64,000 bases of DNA from Arabidopsis thaliana (taxonomy: Eukaryota; Streptophyta; Magnoliopsida; Brassicales; Brassicaceae): positions 1,427,001 to 1,491,000 of the forward strand of contig NC_003075.7 in assembly GCF_000001735.4 (NCBI RefSeq). Reading direction: 5' to 3'. Positions 35,205 to 46,030 of the stretch are shown here, one piece after another. The notes beneath the pieces are model-generated. The model made no database searches. It worked only from the letters and a program-made list of their open reading frames with translations, and was not told the origin of the DNA. Made by a program: the position numbers and the translations under genes. How positions within the stretch are numbered: position 1 is the stretch's first letter; each line of letters starts with the position of its first letter.

Positions 35205-35440
35205 AAAAAGACTCGCAACAGACTTGCAAATCCCTAGCAAATGTTGCGAGGGAAGTGCTACACTTATGTTTTGCGAGGGATTGTGGTCCCCGCAAATTTT
35301 GCGATGGAATAGGTTTCTCGCAAAATTTGCGAGGGAATTGCAAGATATTAAATTTGCGAGCCGCGATTTGCGAGCAATGACGTGGCGTAGCAATTCTCTT
35401 GCTATACGCATTTTGCGACGGATTTACGAAGAAACTTTCC
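35205..35440. repeat. 3' subterminal TTGCGAGG array of the CACTA element
   Basis: Copies and near-copies of TTTGCGAGGGA (35242, 35271, 35328, 35364) and variants such as TTTGCGATGGA and TTTGCGACGGA lie between the TnpA-type gene and the right terminus. They mirror the left array. Confidence 0.8.
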
Positions 35441-36843
35441 CTCGTAAAATACGTGTTTTCTTGTAGTGGGTGGACTTCAAACTGAAAGCCTCTCGGAGTG
35501 TACGGACAACGTCCGTGTACGTCATGGTTTCCTGAACGCGTACACAACGACCAAAGATGCCTTCCTCAGGTTCAAATTTCCATTCTCCTTCTTTGCATTT
35601 CCACTCACCGACCATAGTAAATACGGGAACATCCATAACCCACCTGCATCATAAATTCAGGAGACACACATTAAATGCAACTGAAAAATACTATACATAT
35701 AAAAAACAAATGGAATGTCGATACTACACATTTATAAACCTAAATACCAATTATCATTTGACTATTTTAAACAAACAAATATAGATTTTTCAAATTTTCT
35801 GATAAAAAAATGGAGTTCGAACACAATCAAGATCCTAATATGACATAACAAAAAACTTCTTAAAAGAACTTCATTACTTACACGAGCAATGCTTGTTTTG
35901 GTTCCAAACTTGGTACAAAAACAAGATCAACACTTCTTCAGCAGCAATGTACGTTCTCAATAATTCTTTGTTCCTGGGTTCATCTTCTTTATCTCAACAA
36001 TTTTTTTATTAATTATTATCAATAATTTTTTTAATATTATTTGATGTAATGATGATTTTGCATTAATTGTGACAATAGTCACATCTAAACTTTTTTGGGG
36101 CATTAAATGTTGATGTCACTTCGGAATAATGGAAATAATCTCACTTGTAACGGAACCGAATCGCGTCAACGTGAAACAAAAAATCTTCAACTGAACCGGA
36201 ACAGTAACTAAACCTGCTAAACTAAACTGTACATTTCAACAGTTACTAAGAGAGAGGTGCAAGGGCAGAAACGTCATTTTGCAGGCGAAAAGACAAATGG
36301 TAAAAACCACATTTGACTTTGACAATCCATGAAAATAAAACATGATCAACGGATGTGGCCTGCAATTTACCCTTGCGTAAAATCCCAAACTTAATTTTGA
36401 GAAGACTAGAGCCCAGTTTACGAAAATGTCGAAACTATCCCCACTGATTTGCATATTCGTAATCAGTATATATTGTAAACCGGCTTGGTTTTATGATAGT
36501 ACACATAGGAAAGAAAAAAAAGCAAAAAAAAAAAAAAGAAAAAAGCAAATAAAGAATTAAGAGAAAACATATTTTGAAATTTGAACAGCTTAATCAAAGA
36601 GAAAAAAAAAAAGAGAATTTATAGGAAGAGAAGGCATAAATTATTTTGAGATGTTGATTAGCCTCTTCGTCGTCGGTTATTCTAAACTGGTTTAATTAAA
36701 GAATAGTGTAATATTTATGATTTTCTGATTTTCTCCTTCGAGAAACTATATTTGTTGTATCTGTTTTGCCCTAAAAAGGCTATATAAGCCTACTATAATG
36801 CCATATCGTCAAAGTTTTTGTTTTGTTTTTTGTTTTCTTGTTT

Positions 36844-36894
36844 TTTACGTGCAAGTAACAAATCACCATATCGTCAAAGTTACTTGCACGTAAA
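36844..36894. repeat. perfect 16-bp inverted repeat with 19-nt loop
   Basis: TTTACGTGCAAGTAAC (36844-36859) is followed by its exact complement at 36879-36894. The loop CATATCGTCAAAG sequence is also duplicated just upstream (near 36801). The same TTGCACGTAAAG word occurs once in the TIC20-IV leader at about 37416. It lies just upstream of the 74-codon mini-ORF, so it could form a stem in its 5' leader. Confidence 0.8.
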
Positions 36895-36919
36895 GATACG
36901 AGAACCAATAGAGGAAATT

Positions 36920-37144
36920 ATGCAGGGTTTGGCGGCGACCACAGACCGTGGCTCTCTGAGCTATCTAATGGTGATTTGGTTTATCTTCCTTTGTGTTCTT
37001 CTTGAGTGCTTACGATGCGCAATGGCTGGAAGCTATCCTCAGATTCCAATTATTAGCGATGCTGCTTACATTCATAGGCGATTCAGTTTGGCAGATTATT
37101 GGCCCACGGCTTTGAGATTTCCCAAGCCTAAACCAAGTATTTGA
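36920..37144 (+). CDS. 74-aa TIC20-IV-derived mini-ORF
   Basis: Starts [14 protein letters not shown], nearly identical to the first exon of TIC20-IV ([15 protein letters not shown]). It then runs without an intron into the last membrane segment and C terminus (YLMVIWFIFLCVLLECLRCA, MAGSYPQIPIISDAAYIH). An internal deletion has therefore fused the start to the end of the gene, in frame, leaving one membrane helix. The promoter block of this copy was split by the MULE (22911-22976 left part, 36373-36500 right part). It may be an unprocessed remnant or a small membrane protein. The frame is clear; function is unproven. Confidence 0.5.
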   Translation: MQGLAATTDRGSLSYLMVIWFIFLCVLLECLRCAMAGSYPQIPIISDAAYIHRRFSLADYWPTALRFPKPKPSI

Positions 37145-37528
37145 GATTTGAGAAACCAAAAAAACACTAATTATACAAATTTGGCAGATTATGGATTTAT
37201 CATTCATATAATGATTCTTGTTTGATGACAAAAAAAAATAAATAATGATTCTTGTTATTAACTTATTAGTATTAGTTTTTCATTAGCAAAAACCGGCCTA
37301 ATTTGTGATAATTGGGCTTTTACTAACAAAGGCCCAATAAGGTGGAGTGCTTTCACTAAAACCGACCTAAATAAAATATAGCCACCTCGTCAAAATCAGG
37401 TAGCTTCATATTTCTTGCACGTAAAGTTTACTCTGTCTCACCGATTTTGTTTTTTTCTTTGTTTTTTTTTTGATTTTTTAATATCGAAACCCTAAAGCCT
37501 CGAAGGTTCTCTCGCCGGAGAAGAAATT

Positions 37529-38820
37529 ATGCAGGGTTTGGCGGCGACCACCACCAACCGTGGCTCTCTCACCTTCCTCGCTCCGAGGTAACATAATCAA
37601 CTCATGATTTCGTTTCTCCTTTTCGATCTCTCTCTCTCTGGTCTTTTCGTTCTCCTTCTTCGATTCTGGAGTTCCTCGTTATTTTGATGATTTGTGTCGC
37701 ATCGGTTGATTCTTACTAGTCTTCGATTTGCTATGATATGTTTTAATCTTTCGCTCTGTACTGTTTGAATCGTCAATTTCAATGAAACTCGAATCAATTT
37801 GCCTACAATTTCTGAAATTGAAATTGGGTTAGAAATGGTGTCTCTTTTGCTTTAAGATTTGGTTACTGCGTTTCTCCATAGGCTTTTAAAATAGATTTGA
37901 TGTTGTGTTTACCGTTTTTGATAAACCAGGAACCATAGTCCAATTTCAAAGAAATTTGTGAATCCAAGAGTGTTCTTTCCCAACGTTGATTCATCCGCAA
38001 AATTAAGATTATCAGCTAGCTCAATTTCACGGAGATGTCCACGAGAGATTGCTCCTCTTTCAGGTAATTATTTGGTTTCAAGTTTTATTCTTTGCTTGTT
38101 CTGTAACCATGGCTTTGAGGCTTGACAGCTAAATCATGTGCTCTTTGTGATTCTGCAGCAACTGCATCTGTGGACTTTGCAGCAGCAGCAACATCATCCA
38201 ACCAGCTCTTTGCTAATGGCTTGCCACCATTAGCTCCTGGTTTGAGAAGACACCGGAGACCGATAGAGCCTGCAAGAGTGGCTAAAGATGACTTCTTTAA
38301 AATCAAACTGCCTAAAATCGCAGAGAGACCTGAATGGTGGTGGAGGACGTTAGCTTGTGTTCCTTATTTGATATCCCTCCAAATATCTGATGTTGGTTTC
38401 TATGTCCAACCTTTTCTCGAAAAGCACGACGCTATTGGGGACATGATATATTTCATCCCGGGAGCGATAAACAGATGGCCGACATGGTTCTTCATGGTGT
38501 ACTGCTACTTGGGTTATATGTGGGTGGTGAAGAACAAAGAGCTGCCTCATTACTTGAGGTTTCACATGATGATGGGTATGCTTCTTGAAACAGCTCTTCA
38601 GGTCATATGGTGCACTAGCAATTTCTTCCCGCTGATTCATTTCAAAGGACGGTTCGGAATGTATTATTGGATGGCCATCGGATTCACCTACATATGTCTG
38701 CTTCTCGAATGCATACGGTGCGCTCTTGCTGGAGTCTATGCTCAGATTCCTTTCATGACAGATGCTGCTTCCATTCACACCCTCTTCAACTTGGGAGGTT
38801 TTCAGAGACCACTCAGGTGA
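37529..38820 (+). CDS. TIC20-IV: TIC20-IV, chloroplast inner-envelope import protein
   Basis: Exons 37529-37587, 37930-38063 and 38159-38820 join to 284 aa. A chloroplast transit peptide fills roughly residues 1-80. Four hydrophobic segments of the Tic20 domain follow: [69 protein letters not shown]. The family sits in the inner envelope as part of the 1-MDa translocon with TIC56, TIC100 and TIC214; this minor isoform is mainly non-photosynthetic. An alternative in-frame acceptor at 38128/38129 would add ten residues ([10 protein letters not shown]). This is the third and only full-length member of the local tandem family. Confidence 0.93.
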
Positions 38821-39524
38821 AAGGTGAAAAACTGGCCCTTTCGGGTGTTACATACTTTGGAATAGGAACAAGTCTCTTATCGAGTCTACACTTATATGAA
38901 TTTAGTCTTTTTAGTGTCAGTGTCTTATCTCATGTGTAACACAGAACTCTCTATGAGAGTAGCTTATACCAATGATTTTAAAGCTGAATAATCCGGTCGG
39001 ATTTGTCCATGATTTGAAAGTACGCAGATCAATTCAGCTCTATATTGAACGTATCTCACATGTTGTTGGATTGCTTTGCGAATTTAAATACTTCAAACAT
39101 GCTTTTGTAATTTAATTTTAGTCTATTGGTAGACTTTGTACATAACTCATAACCGCCTTAAGGTCCACTGGTTTAATTACATTGAATTTTTTTTCGGTTA
39201 AGTGGGCTCCATGATTCCCCACAGGACATAAAAAAGTGATCATTATTGGAGACCACGTCTCTGCAACATGGTACCAACCAAATCACAATGTCAGTAATTT
39301 TACATTCCATCTTCTTTACAAAGTCTTCCTTGGTCTTGAAACTCTTGACTGGTTCTAAACACAGCTCATTATATGTCTATTTAGTATTTTACACATTGGT
39401 TTCAGACGGCTCTTAAAGGTCTCTCTAGCTTCATGTCAACCATCTAAACCAACCACCATTAATGTTCCTCTGCCCATTTTCAAGAAATTAGAAATCATTT
39501 TTCTCTAAGTTCTTGATCGTCGCC
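38821..39524. other. intergenic, TIC20-IV 3' UTR and SYP123 promoter
   Basis: No ORF or RNA gene is supported. It should contain the root-hair promoter of SYP123, but I do not identify a specific element with confidence. Confidence 0.5.
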
Positions 39525-40605
39525 ATGAACGATCTTATCTCAAGCTCATTCAAGAGATACACAGACTTAAACCACCAGGTCCAACTCGATGACATCGAGT
39601 CTCAAAATGTTTCTCTTGATTCAGGCAACCTCGATGAGTTCTTTGGATATGTCGAGAGTGTTAAAGAAGACATGAAAGCTGTCGACGAGATTCATAAGCG
39701 TCTCCAAGATGCTAATGAAGAGTCCAAGACCGTACATGATTCCAAGGCCGTGAAGAAGCTTCGTGCTCGTATGGATTCGAGTGTTACAGAGGTCTTGAAA
39801 CGTGTCAAGATGATAAAGACTAAGCTTGTAGCTTTGGAGAAATCAAATGCTGCGCAGAGGAAAGTCGCTGGTTGTGGTCCTGGCTCGTCTGCTGATCGGA
39901 CCAGAACATCGGTCGTTAGTGGATTGGGGAAGAAGCTTAAAGACATGATGGATGATTTTCAGAGACTACGAACCAAAATGGCTACTGAATACAAAGAAAC
40001 GGTCGAGAGAAGGTAAATTTTATTTCTTTTTCTTTCATTTAGGTGTTACTCTGATCCAACAAAGACCAAATCCTTTTACTATGATTGAACAAAGATCAAA
40101 TCTTATTTCAAAAAATGTTTAATCTTTCGAAGTAAGAGATGGTAAGGTTTTGAGTATTTGGTTGAATCATTGAAGGTACTTCACTGTAACGGGGCAAAAA
40201 GCGGACGAAGAGACGGTCGAGAAGCTCATATCGAGCGGAGAGAGCGAACGTTTTCTCCAAAAAGCAATACAAGAGCAAGGTCGCGGACAGGTCATGGACA
40301 CATTATCAGAGATTCAAGAACGACACGACACGGTCAAGGAGATAGAACGGAGTCTGTTAGAGCTGCACCAAGTGTTCCTCGACATGGCTGCTCTTGTCGA
40401 AGCTCAAGGGAATATGCTCAATGACATTGAATCAAATGTCTCAAAGGCGAGCTCTTTCGTCATGAGAGGGACTGATCAATTGCATGGGGCTAAAGTACTT
40501 CAGAGGAACAACAGGAAATGGGCTTGTATCGCCACTATCCTCGCTATTGTAGTTGTTATTGTGATTCTTTTCCCAATCCTCTTTAACACTCTACTTCGAC
40601 CTTGA
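39525..40605 (+). CDS. SYP123: syntaxin SYP123 (Qa-SNARE)
   Basis: Exons 39525-40012 and 40176-40605 join (AG|G, Arg) to about 305 aa. The N-terminal Habc three-helix domain spans about residues 35-160 ([31 protein letters not shown]). A linker with [13 protein letters not shown] precedes the SNARE helix ([20 protein letters not shown] to [15 protein letters not shown]). The C-terminal membrane anchor is [23 protein letters not shown]12-group syntaxins act at the plasma membrane in secretory fusion; SYP123 is specific to root hairs and tip growth. The position and single intron fit the family. The frame is open 12 nt upstream, but the first ATG is at 39525. Confidence 0.95.
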
Positions 40606-40864
40606 TTTCAAAATGTAACTTATTGTTTTCTCCAAACTCCTTTTGTTAGAGCCCTTTCGATTTCTTGTATTGAATCCAGAGCTGAAGCGAGAGTTTAATT
40701 TGAAGCTCTCTCTAACCATTCTTGCTACTGTAATTGCTTTATATCTAAAATTTTGGGTGACATGGATCGTTTTGTATAACTTTATATGGAAACCTATGAG
40801 GCTATGACCTATGAGTACAACTAAAACACAATGAATTTACATTTTGAGCTTGGATCATTACCTG

Positions 40865-42465
40865 TCATGAACATTGTTTTATTCTGAACTCATCAGATAA
40901 AAGTGTCTGAAGAAGCTCCTTTAATCTCTCAGCACCAGGGCCTGGTTTCAAAGCAGAGTCATCCCCGCGGACAGAGCACGGATCAGCGCCATTTTCCGAG
41001 CTACCAATGCACCAAGCTCCTGAGGAAAACCGATGAGTGCGGCCTAAGAGCTCTCTATCGATCTTGTCTAATACAGGATCGTTCTTGTGGAACTTTCGAG
41101 CAAATGGGGCTTTGCTTTTGACCATCTTGTCGAAATCCTTCATCGATAAAGAGTTTGGGTGTTGCTTTGGAGGATAGTCCCAAGCAATGTAGTGCAGGTC
41201 ATGCCCAATCGCGGTGCTCTTGAACTCTTCAGTGTTACATATCAGTGTGTGAAAGTATCCTTCTGGAGAGGATACAAAGTTGGTGTAGTACATCAAGATC
41301 GTCCTCGGAAAATTGTCCCATCCCAAGATTGAGTATTCAAGAAAAGACCGAGTCAGAACTACCCACGCCGAGCCTGCAAGATTCAAGACAAGGCAGATAA
41401 ACCATCTTTCTTTCATCCATAACCATAAGACCTGTGTATGAACTACCAAAATGAAGATGCTAGCTAACCTGTGAACAGCGTGAAAGATGTGGGAAGTGAA
41501 CGGTGTTGAGTAGTCCAAGCAATTTCGGTTTTCTTCGATAGGTAAAGACCGGGATCAACAATGATTGATTTGGCCCTTTGGTTCCTGCAAAAGACCATGA
41601 GAAGCACATCTTATTCACTATTTCAAGATAATGAGTTGCTACTTTAGCGGTTACTACTTACAGTTTCCACCCGGTGAGCTTCATATGTTCAATGAAATTG
41701 ACATTCCGAGACAAATTCGCAAACACATACAGCATATCTGCAGAATCAGGAAGAACCAAAAAACGTCACTAATAAGTATCAAAGACCAAAACATGCAACT
41801 TCAAAACAAAATCACTAACCATCTTGTGTCACAAGAGGATAATCCGAGGCACTAAGATTGATGAACCAATCCCAATCCAAGCTTTCTTTAAGCAAAATCG
41901 CCACGGCCTGAAGCGTGCAAGCAATCATTGTAGGGCCTTTATAAGTAACCAAATTAGACTGAGACATAACACGAACGTTCTCAACTTCACGGAAAGTTTG
42001 ATCACTCTTCACAGACATTGCAAGCTCAAGCCTTTCCTTAGGAGGAGCTTCAAGATCCAAATGCAGAACATACTGATTTCTTGGATGATACACAGCTTGC
42101 AAAGTCCTCATCATCCTAAGACTATCACCTTTCGTCCCCGAGATCAAATAAGCTAACCTAGGAACCTCTGAAGAAGTCGAATCCAACGTCGAATTCAAAG
42201 ACATTCTCAATTGTGATTCTACAAAGTAATCATTTGTTTCTTCTGAGAGATTATCAAAAGGCAATGGCTCTTCCACATAAGAAGTCTCGAGTTGGACATA
42301 AAGGACAGACATCAAAAGAGTAACCGACAAAACCAAGCTTGCTAAAAAAGGGAACATCCATTTTCTATCTCTGAAAAACCTAAACCCTGAATGTGAACTA
42401 ACATGTCTCTTCAATCTCGCTAATGGGTCTCTGATCCAAATCAGCTTCCTATACACTTTCTTCAT
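40865..42465 (-). CDS. GT14 core-2/I-branching-type glycosyltransferase (448 aa)
   Basis: Minus-strand exons 41820-42465, 41662-41737, 41469-41584 and 40865-41373 join in phase to 448 aa. It is a type II Golgi protein: a basic N terminus (MKKVYRKLIWIRD), then one membrane anchor (WMFPFLASLVLSVTLLMSVL), then the luminal catalytic domain. The Branch domain shows LAYLISGTKGDSLRMMRTL, YVLHLDLEAPPKERLELA, WDWFINLSASDYPLVTQ, AWVVLTRSFLEYSI, FPRTILMYYTNF and a Cys-rich C-terminal part (CNTEEFKSTAIGHDLHYIAW). Plant GT14 members characterised as GlcAT14 add glucuronic acid to arabinogalactan proteins; that specificity here is inference from family. All expected motifs are present. Confidence 0.93.
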
Positions 42466-45449
42466 CCCCCCCAAAAAAAGATCAAAACTTTCTCTTGAAC
42501 ACCTAACCAGCTAATCAAAATCTTAATCTTTTGTACAAATAAAGATAAATTACCAGATAGAGATTGTTGCTGCAGAGTTTTCAGAATAGAGGCAACTAGA
42601 ACAAAAATGACAAAAACCCAAACCAAAAGCTAATTAATAGAAGAAGAAAGTTGATAAGAACACCAACAACCAATGCACCAACCGAATAAAAGGAACAGTT
42701 TTTTTTTGCTACTGTTTATTGCTTTTGGCATGTCAGCTAAAAAAGCTTGATTAGTCTTAAGCTAAGTCAGATCTAATGACTTAAATCGGAGTTTCAAGAA
42801 CCGAACAATCAACAGATGCTTAAAGTTTAAGTCTTTGTGTCTTTCAAAAAAACATAACAAGACAAGTCCTTGGACTAAGACAGATGCTGCTGAATGAAAT
42901 TACGGCAGGAGCGTAAAATTAGGGCAGAGTTGTCCTTGGACAAAAACAAAGTTAATGAGGGAGACACAAAGAGAGAAAGATGTCAATTTCTTCGAAGAAC
43001 AAAACATAAATGGATTAGATTCGGAGTGGACTCTGAAGAGAGAAGAAATGAGAAACAGAAGCGTTGAGAATCCAAAAAGTGATTAGTTTTTAAAATTCAG
43101 GGTTTTAACTTAAATTGTTGGCAAAATCAATCTGATTAATTATTTTATCATATGGTTTTTTTTTCTTTAATAATGGGATTAGCTTAACGTTGAATAGTCT
43201 CTTTAACGAAAAACGTTGAAGCTGAAAGTCTCTGACACGCAAAAAGGCGCGTGACCGTTGTTGAATCGACCATATCTCACGCGCGCATGACGAATGTGTA
43301 TTACACGAAAGTGGACAACGATCAAGAGAAATAATGAACTGTGAAGAAAAGTTTGCTAATCAATAACTGTTTAGAATATAACTTTTCGTTCTTCCAAACT
43401 TGAACTAGATCTTGAATAAACAGTCATCAGCATATCCATTTACATATATCAAAATTATGTTTTGTGAGAGTAAAAACCAAAGTCGAAAATCATCTCAACT
43501 GCTCTGCTACTCTTGGACATTGGTCAGAAGATAGTCCAGCATTAACCCCCTGAGACTGAAGTTGCATCAATTGTCGTTGATTAAGCTTTAACCACATATT
43601 TATGGGGAAGCCTAAGTGGTGTTTGCTGGTTGAAATAGCTCTGATTTACAACAACAGGTCATGGCCAACTTGGTGTTGTAGTCAACATCTGCTCAATTAG
43701 CTCCGGGTAGTGCATCATTAGAGCTAGACTTGGCACTTCTTCGTTCTGCTTATTGGTCCCAGGTCAGCAGGTATCTTGACTTCCTCCAGTTAACCTGACT
43801 CATAAGGCTAAACCACATTCTCAGACTCATAAGAAGCTAGTAGTTTTTTTGATAATTGTATTATAATAACTAAAAAAGAAGACTGGAAAGGTGAAACCAA
43901 CAGACGAGAGAAACTGATGAAGTACACGTGGCATCCCTAAATCAACCAAACCTATACTCCATTGTTCTTTCGACCAAACCCTGAATCTCCCTCATCTCTC
44001 AGCTCCATTGTTTGTTTTCTGCTTCTTTACAAGGAGAAATGGTACTAGTTATGAAGCTTAGAACATAATCGATCTTCCTCTCTATCTTCATCTTTTAGCT
44101 CTGTCCCTCTCGCGGTTCTTTCAGCTACGTTTTCTTCTTGTGTTTCTGAGTGATGAGTGTTACTGTTCTAATGTCAAACCTTTGATATTTCTCTCAGTCT
44201 CATTCGATGTCATAGAGAAATGGGCATTGTAAAAACAGAATCTTTATGATTACTATATTGATCTTTCACTCAAAAGAATTGAATTTGATGAAAAACGATT
44301 TGCTATACTACTCTGTTGAGAAAGTGAAAATCTTTCTTCATCTTCAATTTTCATTGTGATTTTTTTTAGACTTCTTTGAACTAAACAGTTGATCTATAAT
44401 AATCTTTAAGAAGTTGCACAAAATGGGCATTCAAAAAAAGAGAACCTTTCTTCGGACTAGTAATAATAATACCTTTAGTATCATAATGAAGATAACTCTT
44501 GCTTGTTCTAGACTTTTTGAATACTAAACAATCATCATCAGCAATTCATTTACTGATCAAACCAACATTAAAGTCTTGCTCATTTGTACACATAAACACA
44601 TGACATAGTGAAGAAATTGACCAAAATCATTTCAAGGTTTACAAGATTACCAGAATTTCAGAAACTCAAGAGTCTTCAAAACCCGAAAACAAAATGGACC
44701 CAATAGAGGTTTTGTAGCAGAACTGAGGCAAATTCAACGAAAATTACAAACTCCAATTGCTAAATAAAAGAAGTTAACTTTGGAATTTTATCACAGAAAA
44801 ACCTTGTTTAGTTCTAAATTGAATCAAATATGATGACTTAAATCTAGTTGAAGAACCTAACTGAGAACGAAGACATGCTCTTTTATCCTTTTAGAAAACG
44901 TAAGAGGACAAGTCCTTCAAAAACGACCAATGCTGCAGAGATAGTAAGGAATCAAAATTAAAACGCATAAGAGTTCAAAATCTTACCAGAAAATGGGAGA
45001 AAATCCATTGGACAATGAACATCAAAGCAGTAGCTACAAAAAAATATTGAAATATAGGGTTTCATTCATCAGACTTTGTGATCGTTTTGGGGGAAAAAAA
45101 TATTGCTTTCAGATATAAGATGTGAGTCAGTGAGTGTGCCTTTTACTAATCATACGGAAGCGTTTTAATTCTTCAACAGCTTTACCTACGAATACGATGA
45201 CTGACTGATTTATGCCACACGCTGTTGCGAGGTTGAAGTTCCCTAACTATTGGGATGAGCAAAGCAACGCGTTCAAGAATCGCAAAAAGATGAGCTTTAA
45301 AGCAAAGTTTGAGGTCAAAACCAAGCACAACCTTTAGATAGTACGTAAAATTATAGTTGAGGTTTTGTGACACTACGTAGATGCTGGTAAATTGGCAAGG
45401 ATTTTACATGAATGTTGTTACCAGAAAGTAAATAAATGTTCAATCTCTG
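42466..45449. other. intergenic region with a decayed NAF1-like 3' fragment
   Basis: It holds the GT14 promoter and then about 43490-45100 of sequence related to the 3' part and flank of the NAF1-like gene at 62128-63228. For example, 43540-43600 aligns to 62160-62250, and GACCAAAATCA..CAAGG at 44620 matches 55350. No intact frame remains. A short plus-strand ORF at 45212-45340 (MPHAVARLKFPNYWDEQ) has no family I recognise. Confidence 0.45.
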
Positions 45450-45660
45450 ATGTTCTCAAGTAAGTGAGTCTTATTGGGAATAATTTAAACTCATGTTCTT
45501 CTTGCATTTGATTTCTTTGCCACTCTCTTCTTCTATCTCAAATCTGTCTATACTATCTCACTACTGGGCTTTTTATTAGTCTACAATGGGACTCAAAATA
45601 AGGCTTTGGCCAACATCAAAAAGATAAGTCACAAACCAAAACTAAATTCAGAGTCTTTTC

Positions 45661-45703
45661 TCCCACATCGGTCACTGTACTCATTTTGTGTTTGTTTATA
45701 TAT
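45661..45703 (+). promoter_or_regulatory. Pol III USE and TATA of the first 7SL gene
   Basis: TCCCACATCG (45661-45670) matches the plant snRNA upstream sequence element RTCCCACATCG, except that the preceding base is C instead of R (CTCCCACATCG). A TATA box (TTTATATATT) begins at 45695. The spacing of about 25 bp is the Pol III arrangement. The gene start follows about 30 bp downstream. Confidence 0.85.
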
Positions 45704-45725
45704 TACACGAACCGATCTTTGTTAC

Positions 45726-46030
45726 GTCGAGCTAAGTAACATGAGCTTGTAACCCATGTGGGGACATTTAGATGGTGGAACACTGGTTCGGGTCCACGGG
45801 CCGGTTCTGTTGTTGGCATGTTTCTGGGCTGCCCAGTCCAAGCTGTGAGTAAGACGTGTGTGTCAAGCGAAGGCTTGGCTCAAACGGCTTCTAAAGTTGG
45901 AGGGTAATGCGTGAGGCTGGTTTCACAGAGCAGCGACTACTTCCCGCTTACAGCAGTGGACGGATCACAGTTTAGCGTCGCTCAGAACCACTATGGCCTG
46001 CTGGTCCGATCTCATATGAACCACCATTTT
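45726..46030 (+). ncRNA. 7SL (SRP) RNA gene, copy 1
   Basis: The Alu domain starts GTCGAGCTAAGTAACATGAG, then CTTGTAACCC and GGGGACATT. The S domain has the helix-8-like GAGCAGCGACTACTTCCCGC, AGCAGTGGACGGATCAC and the closing CTGGTCCGATCTCAT. The length of about 300 nt fits plant SRP RNA. A T-run terminator (46027-46033) follows. SRP RNA scaffolds the signal recognition particle that targets secretory proteins to the ER. Compared with copy 2 it has small changes, including ACATTTAG where copy 2 has ACATTAAG, and its USE is slightly weaker. Confidence 0.85.

Larger units (their letters stand above)
31685..35468 (+). mobile_element. CACTA (En/Spm-type) transposon, 3784 bp
   Basis: It begins CACTACAAGAAAACA at 31685 and ends with the inverted copy (TGTTTTCTTGTAGTG type) at 35468. 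It is flanked by a 3-bp target duplication GGT (31682-31684 and 35469-35471), the CACTA signature. Both subterminal regions carry many copies of TTGCGAGG in both orientations. It carries one intact spliced TnpA-type gene (33159-34973) and no TnpD/Transposase_21 gene, so it needs a transposase in trans. It is inserted in the mudrA-type gene of the larger MULE. Confidence 0.95.
30885..35636 (-). pseudogene. N-terminal part of a MULE transposase (mudrA-type) gene, interrupted by the CACTA insertion
   Basis: Minus strand. 35636-35472 encodes MDVPVFTMVGEWKCKEGEW and TDVVRTLREAFSLKST. The CACTA element then interrupts it. 31684-31100 continues with TEINPIISYWMPGEM and, one frame over, PPVYIDSQMGLETFFLV. 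An acidic region (ENNEDVEEQADVEDD) follows, then the 22-residue repeats. This is the N-terminal region found in VANDAL-class MULE transposases. The catalytic DDE, zinc-knuckle and SWIM parts are absent. One frameshift lies between the two reading frames near 31640. It runs opposite to the Ulp1-type gene, as in other Arabidopsis MULEs. Confidence 0.65.
22977..36372. mobile_element. 13.4-kb Mutator-like element (KAONASHI/VANDAL-type) with nested insertions
   Basis: The ends are placed by comparison with the uninterrupted promoter of the first TIC20-like copy. Homology stops at 22976 and resumes at 36373. The flanking 10-mers TTGTGTAAAA and TTGCGTAAAA form a target duplication with one mismatch, the MULE size. 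The last ~100 bp at each end are imperfect inverted repeats (for example TTTTCACGGTTTGTC against TTTTCATGGATTGTC). Contents: DUF1985/Ulp1-type gene (+), F-box-like ORF (+), N-terminal part of a MULE transposase gene (-) and 66-bp tandem repeats. Inserted later are a 1.07-kb MULE (27085-28151) and a CACTA element (31685-35468). Without these the element is about 8.5 kb. The palindrome GTACGTAC recurs in its non-coding parts. The transposase DDE domain is missing, so it is not autonomous. Confidence 0.88.

Noticed and set aside
35494-35520. Hairpin-like ACGGACAACGTCCGT with nearby GTAC words
   Set aside because: It lies in the mudrA-type coding frame, so the pattern is explained by the encoded residues and not counted with the motif set.
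45212-45340. Short plus-strand ORF MPHAVARLKFPNYWDEQ
   Set aside because: It reads like a protein fragment but matches no family I know, and no start or splice context supports a gene.
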